Below, piece after piece: positions 1 to 8,842 of a DNA stretch of 64,000 bases. The notes beneath the pieces are model-generated. The model was not told the origin of the DNA, ran no database searches, and saw only the letters and a list, made by a program, of their open reading frames with translations. Each line of letters starts with the position of its first letter. Positions within the stretch are counted from its first letter, which is position 1. Origin of the DNA: Emydura subglobosa (lineage: Eukaryota > Chordata > Testudines > Chelidae); contig ML679956.1 in assembly GCA_007922225.1 (NCBI GenBank), positions 16,155,049 to 16,219,048 of the forward strand. The letters run 5' to 3'. Position numbers and translations under genes: made by a program.

Positions 1-93
1 GGCTGAGAAGCTTCTTAAAACTAGCATTTTTAGGGAAAATAAAAGTAATTTGCTAGCTACCTAAATTTATGACAGAACCAAGAGGGGTAATGT

Positions 94-640
94 ATGGGGG
101 TTCCACTAGGCATGACTAAGGATGAAATTAAAAGCGGTACAGGAGAGGAACAAGTGGTATTTGTTAAGCAATTGACTAGCAGAAGAGGGGAAGAACACGA
201 ACCATTCATTGACAGTTGTCCAGGTAATATTGAAAGGTACAGTGCTACTGATAGGATTAATGTAGGATATCAACTCTTCTGGGTTAAACCACGTGTCCCA
301 GCCCCTTTTAGATGTTAGAAATATCAAAGGTTTGGGCAGGTGGCAGCTCTCTCTGTAAGGGGAAAACAAGGCTTGGTACATGTGGAGGAGAACACTCATA
401 TGAGAACGGTATGGAAGTAACAGAACTAAACTACAGCAGTTGAGAAGATAAGCACAGTGCAACATACACATAGATGTATGGCAGTGGAACAAGCTAGAGA
501 GATACAAAAACTTAAAATGATCCATAAAATATCCTATGCAGAAACTACCAGAAGGTAATTAAACAGAATATGGAGGAGGAACATGCTAGTGAGGGAAAAG
601 AGCTACTGGTACAATAGTGCGCAGTTCAGGGTAGGAAAGA
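94..640 (+). pseudogene. LINE ORF1 (gag-like) remnant with broken zinc knuckle
   Basis: The frame from 94 to 318 is open and reads like the middle of an I-type LINE ORF1: GVPLGMTKDEIKSG, then LTSRRGEEHE, then VKPRVPAPFRC. Such proteins bind the element's RNA and usually carry CCHC zinc knuckles directly after the PAPLRC motif. Here a stop follows the first cysteine. The next residues read KYQRFGQVAAL, so the expected second cysteine and the histidine are replaced by Y and Q. Further gag-like pieces continue in shifted frames: GGEHSYEN near 380-400, and AREIQKLKMIHKISYAE at about 492-542. The methionine at 94 is probably not the original start, because similarity seems to extend upstream (KLLKTSIFRENKSNLLA in another frame). 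The gene is inactivated. Its position just before the endonuclease supports the call. Confidence 0.6.
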
Positions 641-826
641 TAAGGGAAACAGATGAAAATACACGGCTTTTAGGTGAAGAGAAATGTATAGCATTTATGA
701 TAGAAGTGATTAATTGAACTTTACAGATTGGGAAGACGATAAAGAATAAAAACAAAATTTGCACATAGGCATTATCTTGGCAAACCACATTCATGCAATT
801 TTAAATGAAGATAATGTAGTTTAAAC

Positions 827-1690
827 ATGATTACTTGTTTTTTGCTGAAACAGTTTAATAACACGTGGCCAGGAATTAAAATAAATGTTTTTGAAATGCA
901 AAACAAACCTGATGTGGTATCTGTACAAGAAACAGTGAGAAAACTTACATTTAGACTTCCAGATTATGATGTAATCAGACATGACAGAAACAACAAGAGT
1001 AGGAGGGGACTGTATATTATAAAGGAAGGTCTTAGTTACATCGATATAGATGTAAAGAACTTACGTTTTGAGAACACCACAGTTGAGACTCCTCTGCAGG
1101 ATAATAGCACCTTTATATGAATCTATAATGTTTACAACTCATGTAAAAACTAGACAATCTAGAACTAAAGAGTAAGTTCAGGGTGTCAAAGGCCTGTATA
1201 GTATTTGTGGAGATCTTAATAGACATAATGAATATGGAGAAGCAGGAAAACTGATTATAATGGCAAATGCCTGGAACAGTTCATTGACATGCACCAGCGG
1301 CTCAATACTAGCGCATCTATTAGGTTTAATTTGGTGGTTGGAACATTTTCATGTTTAGTTCTGGGAATTGCAACAAGCAGTATAGTAAGTAAATGCAGCT
1401 GGGAAATCTATAAAGAAGATGGAATGGGAAGTGATCACATCCGTGTGCTAATTACATATCAAGGCCAAGGTAATGTTGAAAACACTGAAGGAATTCCTAC
1501 CTGGAGCCTTAGAAAAGCAAACTGGGGACTATTTAAGAGTAAGAGTGCAGAGTATCTAAGCACCAATTGTATTAGTGATAATCTAGAGGAATTTCATGAT
1601 AATATAATAAAGGGAGTTGTAACAGCAGCCAACTTAGCTATATGTAAGACACTGAATTGCCACATACTTAGAAACACAGATCCCTGATGG
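827..1690 (+). pseudogene. LINE ORF2 apurinic/apyrimidinic-type endonuclease remnant
   Basis: This is the N-terminal part of ORF2, the nuclease that nicks target DNA to prime reverse transcription. The 827-1120 frame contains NKPDVVSVQET, which matches the conserved QET segment of exonuclease-endonuclease-phosphatase domains, followed by RLPDYDVIRHDRNN. A second frame carries CGDLNRHNEYG (about 1203-1235), the usual GDLN block. A third frame, open from 1289 to 1687, ends the domain with GSDHIRVLITYQ; its S-D-H triplet at 1430-1438 is the catalytic histidine box. It continues with TWSLRKANWGLFKSKS, the linker toward the reverse transcriptase. At least two frameshifts separate these blocks, so no intact enzyme is encoded. 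The first ORF2 residues are uncertain. Confidence 0.7.
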
Positions 1691-2326
1691 AATAATGATT
1701 GCAAAGTAGCAATTAAAGAAAGAAATAAGGCATATAAAGAAGTAAAATGTACAATGAATGGGAAGGACAATGAACTATAAAAGATGTAATCCAGTGGCAC
1801 AACGAGTTATTAAAAAGGCAAAGAGAGAGAATTGCATAAAGAATTATGGGAAAATGAAAAAAGGTTCCAAGATTTCAGAAATTTATAAACAAATTTAAAG
1901 AATGACTGATTTATGGAGTAACAAATTTATTCCTTGTAAATGATCAAGTTGAAAGTTCTAATTTAAGAAAAGTAGACGTTTTAGTAAAAGAATTCCAAAA
2001 AATTAGTAATGATACAAATCAAATTAACGAGTTTTGTGAACAAGAAAGAATGTTAAAGAAAATGGTGAGCTCTTACATGGCTTGGAAGACTATCAAGATA
2101 ACATACTGAATGACAATATCAGCATACAGGAACTTTAAAAAGCTAAAGTAAAAATACAACTCCAGGTAAAGATAGCATATGAAATGCAATGCTTAAGCAC
2201 CTACTGGAAGGGAGTCTTAAGAGTTTTATTGAAATTATATAATATATGGGGAAAAGGAATATTACCAGTAGAATGGAAACATAGGAAAACCTGGAAAATT
2301 ACACACAAGATCTGATGCCTCTAGAC

Positions 2327-3153
2327 CAGTAGTTCCTTACCTCTGGCTGGGATCCAAAAGTGGCCCACAGGGTCTTACAAAGTGGCCCACCACTCCCCTC
2401 CTGGTGCCTGCAGAAGGGAGCCACCGCCTAAGGACTCAGGCGGAGTGCGTTGCTGCGGGGCTACAATACTGGTGCAGGCTCCTTGCTACAGCCAAAGGGA
2501 TGGGAGATCAGTGCTCCCCTCCCCCTGGCTGTTGAAGGGAGCATGGCAAATTTCTTCTCCTGGATCCATAAGTGCTGGGGTCCCTGCTGGAGCCAGAGGG
2601 AGGGGAGCATTGCTCTCCCATCCTCCTGGCTGCAGAAGGGAGCCACTGACTAGGGACCCAGGTGGAGCACAGAGGGCTACAGAACATATGCAGTTTCCCT
2701 GCTGCAGCCAGGGGGATGAGAGATCAGCAAGGAGACAGCCTCCCCGCTGAACACTCCTTCTGTCTGGCTACAGTGGGCGGAGGCGCTGCTGGTGGAGCAG
2801 CCAGAACCTATCATGCTTGAGGAGGGGCAAGACTCTTAAAAATCAGGGCCTTACAGTTTGGCCTCCACTTATCAGGCCACCCCCTGATTTAGCTGCCAGG
2901 CCATGTGCTTCAGTGTGGTGACAGTCACTCATCTACACTAGTGCTTTGTCTGTGGGTAATTTGTAGGTGTAAAATAGTGAATGTAAAAATGAGCACAGTA
3001 GCATCAAAATGTTTACTTTAACTATGTACTGATTTGTAGTCCTTACTGGTGTGTGTGTCAATACATTTTTTATGAGTTGATAAACTGGTGGTCCTTCAGG
3101 GTTGTAAAAAATGATATTTGTGGCCCTCGAGCCAAAAAGGTTGGGAACCACTG
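2327..3153. mobile_element. Non-autonomous hAT element with 8-bp target duplication (copy 1)
   Basis: The element starts CAGTAGTTCCTTACC and ends GGTTGGGAACCACTG, imperfect inverted ends. It is flanked by CTCTAGAC (2319-2326) and ATCTAGAC (3154-3161), an 8-bp target duplication with one mismatch that fits the nTCTAGAn preference of Ac-like hAT transposons. The interior is GC-rich and carries short repeated units around CTGGCTGCAGAAGGGAGCC. It has no recognisable transposase. It shares its ends and interior, in reverse orientation, with the copy at 7390-7912. It sits inside the LINE reverse transcriptase, so it is younger than the LINE. Confidence 0.85.
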
Positions 3154-3636
3154 ATCTAGACCTATTGCCCTCCCATCATGTGTGGGCAAAAATATGGAAA
3201 GAATGATAAATGAGAGATTAGGAGCATACTTGGAAAAAATGAAATTATAAACTGTGTACAAAGTGGTTTCAGGAAAGGATGATGCATAGTTGATCACAAT
3301 TGTTAGATTAGAAACAGAAATACAAAAAGACATGAGGACCAGAGAGTTTGATACCAGTCTCTTCGGACATTGAAAAAGCATATGACATGCTATGGAGGGG
3401 AAGCCTGCTGTATAAACTAGCCTCAACTGGAATAAAAGAAAGAACATTCTGGTGGAGAAAAGACTTCTTAAGTGACAGAATCATAGAAGTTGGGAGGGGG
3501 AGGGACAGCTTTGTCAAATATTTATAAACTTACTCATGGCACTCCACAGGGGAGTGTTATCAGCATAACCTTGTTTAACATTATGATTAATGATGTCCCA
3601 GAGAGTATACGGGCAGGAATAGCTACTAACCTGTTT

Positions 3637-3853
3637 CAGTGGTTTTCAACCTTTTTTCATTTGCAGACCACTATAAAATTTTGAATGGAAGTACGGATGC
3701 CTTTGGAAATCTTAGACAGTCTGCAGACCTCCATACGTCCACAGACCACAGGTTGAAAACCACTATTCTATGGTTACAATAACCTTCCACGGACCCCTAA
3801 GACATAGTCTATAGATCCCATGGCGTCTGCAGACTGCAGGTTGAAAACCACTG
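3637..3853. mobile_element. Small hAT-type MITE inside the LINE
   Basis: Perfect 15-bp inverted ends, CAGTGGTTTTCAACC and GGTTGAAAACCACTG, bound 217 bp. A second copy of the right end (GGTTGAAAACCACTA) lies inside at 3751-3765, suggesting an internal duplication or a composite of two copies. The 8-bp flanks (ACCTGTTT and TTAGCCCA) do not match, so the target duplication has decayed or one boundary was rearranged. The element cuts the LINE frame just after NLF of the reverse transcriptase. Confidence 0.7.
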
Positions 3854-4599
3854 TTAGCCCAATGCTACATTGGCCAAACACGGAAGACTTAAGATAGCCG
3901 TGAACAGAACAAATGAGGTGCTCAGGGGGATTTCAGAAAGGTGAGATTCTTGGACATTTAAGTTCTCACTTGCTAAAACAAAGGAAATGACCTTCACAAA
4001 AAGGACTGGAGAAAAAATGGAATCTATATCTCTATGCAGAAAAAATACAGGTAAATCAAAATGTTACATGTTTAGGGGTTATGTTCAATAATAAACTAAT
4101 TTAGATAGTTTATATAGATAAGATTAAATGTAAAGGTGGGAGGAATAGACTTATAAGTATTGCTGGGCACAATCGGGGTGCAGATAAGAACACATTACAG
4201 ATGCATGCTGTATAGAACACTAATAGGACCAACTATAGATTATGGACGTCAAGCCTTTATTTCAGCACTTAAAGAATTAGAGCTGATACAAGCCCAAGCT
4301 CCACAAAATACATGTGGGTGAGTATGACACCTTCATTGTGTGTGCCGCAAGTAGCAACTAAAGAAATACCTATTAATTGAAGGATGAAATTGTTAGAAAA
4401 CCTTTTGGGCTAAAGTTAATAGAAATAGTGAAAGTAAGAGTTCTAAAGGAATGCATGAGGACTGCTGGGAATTAAGTAGATAAGAAGTAACTTAGCACCA
4501 CCAACTCCCTAATGCTAACAGGGTCAGAAGGTGGGTAAAAGACTTGGGTGAAAAGGAAGGACTGGAAGAAATTAAAATCTTTAGTCTTGGGAAATCAAA

Positions 4600-5500
4600 C
4601 TATAGCTGGACGTTGTCTTTCCAGTTGTGGATTTGGAATTATATGATAAACACAGGACAAGCAGTACCGTCAATATGATGACTAAGATTTATGAGCTTAT
4701 CCATGGAAAATGGGATCAGCATTGCCAAATCTATACCGATGGCTCCAGAGAGGACAACATGGGTAGAGTGAGAATAGTCTTTCATATCCCTGAATTTGGA
4801 ATTAGGAGATTGATGAGACTATCCAATACTGTGTGGCCATTATAACAGCCAAATTGATGGGCATGCTCTTGGTGCTGACCTGGAAAAGGGATGCAAGCCC
4901 AACTGTGACTGCTATCCTATATGACTATCAGGTATAATGGTGCTTAGAAAGGGAGCCTTGGAAAGCAGGAATGATTTACTCAATGAAATATTTTTCTTAG
5001 CTATGGAGAAAGTACAATTAGGTATACATTTGGTAATAGTGTGGATTCCAGGACATATCAGGATTGGGCAATGAAATGGCTGATAAAGCAGTGAAAAACG
5101 CCTTAAAAAATGAGGAGGTTGATATAAAGATCCCGCTAAATAAACAAGACTTCAAAAGTTTGGTTGAGACAGAACTTAAGGAATGGCAAGAAGTAAGGAC
5201 TAAAGGGGAAAAAAAGGATGAGGGTTCTATGAAATAGCCAAAGAATTGAAGATAATGGTATACTTAATAGCTATGACAGAAGAAGGAAAGTAACTATATT
5301 TAGAGTGCAAACAGGTCACTGTGACCTAAATGGTCATTTATATTTACTAAAAAAAGCACAAAGATGGGTTGTACGACACATGCAAAGTCCAAGAAACCAT
5401 TAAGCATCTGCTGTGGCAAAGCAGGGAGAATTACACAGAAAGGTTCTTTATGAAAAACAGATACTTCAAGAAGAAAGAATATAATCTGAAAAGATTGGTG
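4600..5500 (+). pseudogene. LINE ORF2 RNase H domain and C-terminal zinc-like tail
   Basis: RNase H degrades the RNA strand after first-strand synthesis. The 4627-4845 frame contains QIYTDGSRED; YTDGS at 4732-4746 is the first catalytic-aspartate block. Further down, VIVWIPGHI (about 5035-5058) and GNEMADKAVKNAL (GNEMADKA at 5067-5090) match the C-terminal RNase H signature of Ile-Pro-Gly-His followed by Gly-Asn-Glu...Ala-Asp. The tail reads DIKIPLNKQDFKSLVETEL and ELKEWQEV, then RVQTGHCDLNGHLYLLKKA (about 5305-5355) and ETIKHLLW, resembling the C-terminal cysteine/histidine region of I-type elements. The usual final cysteine of HLLWxC appears changed. Amniote CR1, L2, L1 and RTE elements lack RNase H, which is why this domain drives the family call. 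Confidence 0.7.
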
Positions 5501-5549
5501 AGGAGAGAAGGGGTAACATTAAAAAAAGTGGGGTAGTATTAAAAAAGCA

Positions 5550-5570
5550 TTTTTTTTTTTTTTTTTTTTT
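5550..5570. repeat. Poly-T tract (21 T)
   Basis: A pure run of 21 T separates the LINE tail from the GC-rich segment that follows. It could be the poly-A tail of a minus-strand retroinsertion beginning at 5571, but I see no AATAAA on that strand next to it. Confidence 0.9.
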
Positions 5571-6440
5571 AAAAGAACACAGGACTGGGTGAGAGGATAT
5601 AGAGTTAGAGTTTTACTTTTGAGAAAACTGCAGAAGGTGGTGGTCATAGCCTCACATGCTGAGGCTTCTGCACTATAAAACCACAGGGAAAGAAAAAAGA
5701 AAGATGGGCAGACAGGATAGGAGTAGAGACCTACCTTGGGAGCTCCTGAGTAAGGGGACAGTTGGAGTCCTGGCTGCAGTGGGGAGGGCTGCAAGTGACA
5801 GCTACTGCAGGCCTTAGAGGAGGGACTAGCTTCCTCTCGGACAAGGCAATGCTTCACTCTATCTTCTGGTGGGCCATTTGTGGGGCTTTTGACCACACTT
5901 TTGAAAGCAAGTGATAAATGCCCCAGGGAGGGGCCCAAAACACTTTTAAGTGTTGATGTTGCTGCCTGTTGTAGGGACCTGGATCAGAGCCTGGTGGAGA
6001 GGGAAGGTCCTGGGTCCCTTACCAACCCTCTCCCATGAAGAGGGCACAAACCCTTTCTATCACTGGAGAAAAGGGGGCTAGAAACATTGTAAGCAAGAGC
6101 ATGCAGCAAGGGCATGTAGCCCACAGAGGCTTGGACATGGGCTGAAGACTCTTCTGGGGCATGTTGGATTTGCTTATATTTTGTTGGACTGTGTTACTCA
6201 CCCAGAAAGAGGTGGACTGAACTGGTGACCTGGACACAGGGCTGAGCCACTATGTGTTGGAAAGGAGGCCACCACTGTACCAGAGCAACCACTGGCAGGG
6301 GACAAAAGAGATGGATCAGAGTCATAACTAATAGGCAGTACCACCAGCAAGCACAGCCCATCACAACCCTATGAACAGCAAAGCAGTAGCTTCTGCTACT
6401 GGCCAACAAGAAGGAAGAATTGAAGCAAAGGACAAAACCC
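5571..6440 (+). other. GC-rich interspersed-repeat candidate, possibly LTR-derived
   Basis: This 870-bp segment is richer in G and C than its neighbours. It has phrases that I associate with a turtle LTR-type repeat (for example GGACCTGGATCAGAGCCTGG, and AGAAAGAGGTGGACTGAACT near 6205). A weak TATA-like CACTATAAAACC lies at 5670-5681. I found no matching second LTR, primer-binding site or coding domain. The identification is from memory and weak. Confidence 0.3.
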
Positions 6441-7381
6441 ATTTAATCTTCAATGTATATACTTGAAAATGTAAATTACACTACTTCTAGTCAGGTTTGT
6501 GTGGTCTGAATTAGGTTTCTAAGCGCCAAAGATTTGATTCATGATTTTTGGTTTTAAATGGAATAAAGGAATAATCACGTGATTTTTTTTCCTAAATGTA
6601 TAGTGTAAGTAGTTAAATTCTTGGTTTATGCAAGTCAATGCCATTCAGAGCTACAGCATTTGTATAGTAAATGGAGGTTTTGCAAAGAATAATAGTTCTA
6701 AACAAAAATACATTGGAACTCCAACAAAACTTTAACAGAAGCCAGAACCACATTAAGTGGATCACACTACACTATCCTACAGTAGACATTTCAATTGTAC
6801 AAGAAATGAACAGCACTAAGCAGTTATGGTTATAAAGCAATCCATTTGTTATATTGTAAGCTTAGGGGATTCATGGTTATGATTAACCACAGCAAACATT
6901 TCTGATGCCAAAATATTTAAAATTCGCTGTCAAATGTGCTCTGATCAACAGATCTTTACAAATTATTAATAAATCTCAATAGACTAATCTGAGCTAAATG
7001 AGCTGTTTAACATCAAGCCTGATATCCTGGAACTTAAACTTTAACCAAAAGGAAGATTAACAATAAACCTGTAATTAATTATGCTGACAGAAACAAGCCA
7101 CAGTTCCTTTCAGAAAGGCACATTAGAGTACAGTCTTAAAATAATCTTCCCCCTAAGGGTTTGGGATGGGGAAAGAGCTATTACCCCTTTTCCCCCACTC
7201 TATCCTCCACTGACTTCATAACACAATGAAAGATCCATTTGCTTAACAGAACACAACTGATGAAGATGGGCATGAGATGTGTCAAAGTGGTTAAAAAGAG
7301 GGCAAAAAAGCAAAATTCTTCGGAAGAGAGGGCCTTCAGATATTATGAGATTTCCATTCCTGTCACTCTTTTGACACATTA
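6441..7381. other. AT-rich unassigned DNA
   Basis: No coding frame with recognisable domains, no terminal repeats and no RNA gene seen. It is ordinary AT-rich intergenic or intronic sequence up to the hAT target duplication. Confidence 0.6.
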
Positions 7382-7389
7382 ATCTAGAT

Positions 7390-7912
7390 CAGTGGTTCCC
7401 AACATTTTTGGCTCAAAGGCCACAAATATTTTTTTAAACCTGAAGGGCCACCAATCTATCAACTCATTAAAAATGTATTGACATACACACCATTAAGGAA
7501 TACAAATTACTATATATTTAAAGTAAACATTTTGATAGGTCCTGGCTGCTCCACCAGCAGTGCCACCTCCACCCCAATGAGCCAGACAGAAGGAGTTCAG
7601 AGCAGAGGCTGCCTCCCTGCTGATCTCCTGTCCCCCTGGCTGCAGCAGGGAAACCACATGTGTTCTGTAGCCCCATGCACTCTACCTGGGTCCCTAGGCA
7701 TTGGCTCCCTCCTGCAGCCAGGAGGAAGGGAAATCAGTACTCCCTCTGGCTCCAGCAGGGACCCCAGCGCCTATGGACTCAGGAGGAGTACTTTGCCATG
7801 CTCCATGCAACAGCAAAGAGGAGGGGGTGCGCTGATCTCGACTCCCAGCGGGCCACTCTGAAAGACCCCGCGGGCCACTTTTGGTCCCCGGGCCACAGGT
7901 TGGGAACCACTG
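7390..7912. mobile_element. Non-autonomous hAT element with perfect 8-bp target duplication (copy 2)
   Basis: The ends are CAGTGGTTCCCAACA and GGTTGGGAACCACTG. Both flanks are ATCTAGAT (7382-7389 and 7913-7920), a perfect duplication. The left end (TTTTTGGCTC...GGCCACAAATATTT) matches the right end of the 2327-3153 element in reverse complement, so the two copies are inverted with respect to each other. The middle holds the same GC-rich units with CTGGCTGCAGCAGGGA. At 523 bp it is shorter than copy 1 because it has fewer internal units. No transposase is encoded. Confidence 0.88.
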
Positions 7913-8157
7913 ATCTAGATGTACAATTGTGGACCCAAAGCAATCTTAGCTATATGCTTATGTTGTCAGAACAATAGATAACATCTTGTGCATTGTGATA
8001 ACACTTTAGAAGCCCCCTTCTTGAATAAGGGAAGACAGGGCCTGATTCTAGACAAAGAATCCTGCTGAGTAGGTCTTATAAAGCTTTGTGGGTAAAATCT
8101 TTTGATGCTTGGCTCTCTATGGCTACAGCTACCTTGCAATAAGGAAAACACCAGGAT

Positions 8158-8410
8158 GGCCACAGCTGGCCCAGGTCAACTGAGTCAGGCTGTGGGCTAA
8201 AAGTTGAAGTGTAGACATTTGGGCTTAGGTTGGAGGTCAGGCTCTGAAACTGCATGGAAGGGAAGGGGGTGGCTTCAGAGCTTGGGCTCCAGCTCAAGCC
8301 AGAATGTCTACACTACAATTTTTATCTCCACAGCCCGAGCCCCAGTCAACTGACCTGGGATCTGAAACTCAGTATCAAGGATTTTCTATTGCAGTTCTAG
8401 ACATACCCTA
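8158..8410. mobile_element. Palindromic MITE, left arm truncated
   Basis: The two halves pair with each other. GGCCCAGGTCAACTGA on the left mirrors TCAACTGACCTGGG on the right, and AAGTGTAGACATTTGGGCTT mirrors the segment around GCCAGAATGTCTACACTA. The right end, TTGCAGTTCTAGACATACCC, resembles the common TGCAGTGTAGACATACCC terminus of turtle MITEs. The matching left terminus is missing, so the element seems truncated near 8158. It is non-coding and was mobilised by an unknown DNA transposase. Confidence 0.6.
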
Positions 8411-8788
8411 CAAGAACACAAAAGGAGGCTTAGGGTACTTAGGATAGACTTTGAGCTGGCGCTCTTAACTCCAGCTCGAGGAGACATACACATTAGCTTT
8501 CATGGAGCTGCTGCAGCAGCGCCAACAGCAGGAGGATGAGCTGCCTTGAATACATATACATCTAAGATATCAGGCACATACTCGGAGTAAACTCGCCCCT
8601 CTAACTGCTCAAACTCTCACAGCTGCACTCTAACACAGGTATGTCCCCTTGAGCTGGAAATTATACCCCCAATTTGGAGTGTACACATATCTATAGGGGT
8701 ATTATGTTAAATGCTATTTATTTTGACTGGCAGCATGGTAGGATGTTTTATTCAGTGTTTTCCAGTGTGGTGGTAAATGAATGTGTGT

Positions 8789-8790
<2 letters not shown>
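8411..8790. other. Unassigned spacer
   Basis: Contains a short CAG-rich patch (GAGCTGCTGCAGCAGCGCC near 8504-8522) and otherwise nothing recognisable. Confidence 0.5.
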
Positions 8791-8824
<34 letters not shown>

Positions 8825-8842
8825 GCGCGCGCACACACACAT
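8791..8842. repeat. (GT)n-(GC)n-(AC)n microsatellite
   Basis: About 15 GT dinucleotides pass through GCGTGTGCGCGCGC into an ACACACAC run. The alternating purine-pyrimidine tract is self-complementary around the GCGCGC centre and prone to Z-DNA or cruciform formation. Confidence 0.95.

Larger units (their letters stand above)
1980..4260 (+). pseudogene. LINE ORF2 reverse transcriptase, split by two hAT insertions
   Basis: Pieces of a reverse transcriptase are spread over three segments. Before the first insertion, about 2170-2318 reads LLEGSLKSFIEII and then a segment ending RSDASRP. Directly after it, 3162-3240 reads ALPSCVGKIMERMINERL, the usual fingers block. The 3490-3636 frame has HGTPQGSVISITLFNIMINDVPES, the conserved TPQGS block that precedes the catalytic aspartates. 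The sequence stops at ATNLF, exactly where the second insertion (3637-3853) begins. The FADD catalytic motif expected next is not seen. Similarity resumes at about 3885 with LRIAVNRTNEVLRGIS and FKFSLAKTKEMTFTKR, the thumb side. Multiple stops and shifts show that the gene is dead. Confidence 0.65.
1..5545 (+). mobile_element. Degenerate RNase H-bearing LINE (I/Nimb-like), 5' end outside window
   Basis: Translated plus-strand pieces appear in the order expected of an I-superfamily non-LTR retrotransposon: gag-like ORF1 with a zinc-knuckle remnant (about 94-640), endonuclease (827-1690), reverse transcriptase (about 1980-4260), RNase H (4600-5130) and a C-terminal Cys/His-like tail (to about 5500). 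Two hAT-type insertions (2327-3153, 3637-3853) interrupt it. When they are skipped the protein similarity continues, for example from SDASRP before the first insertion to IALPSCVGKIMERMINERL after it. Stops and frameshifts occur throughout, so it is an old dead copy. The 5' end lies upstream of base 1, and the 3' end is placed near the A-rich bases before the T run at 5550. The I/Nimb assignment rests on RNase H plus general similarity to teleost-type elements known to me; the exact clade is unproven. Confidence 0.75.

Noticed and set aside
2382..2750. A 122-codon plus-strand frame with repeats around PPGA/REPL
   Set aside because: It is made by the repeated GC-rich units of the hAT element at 2327-3153. 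The same units give similar frames on both strands and in the copy at 7478-7977.
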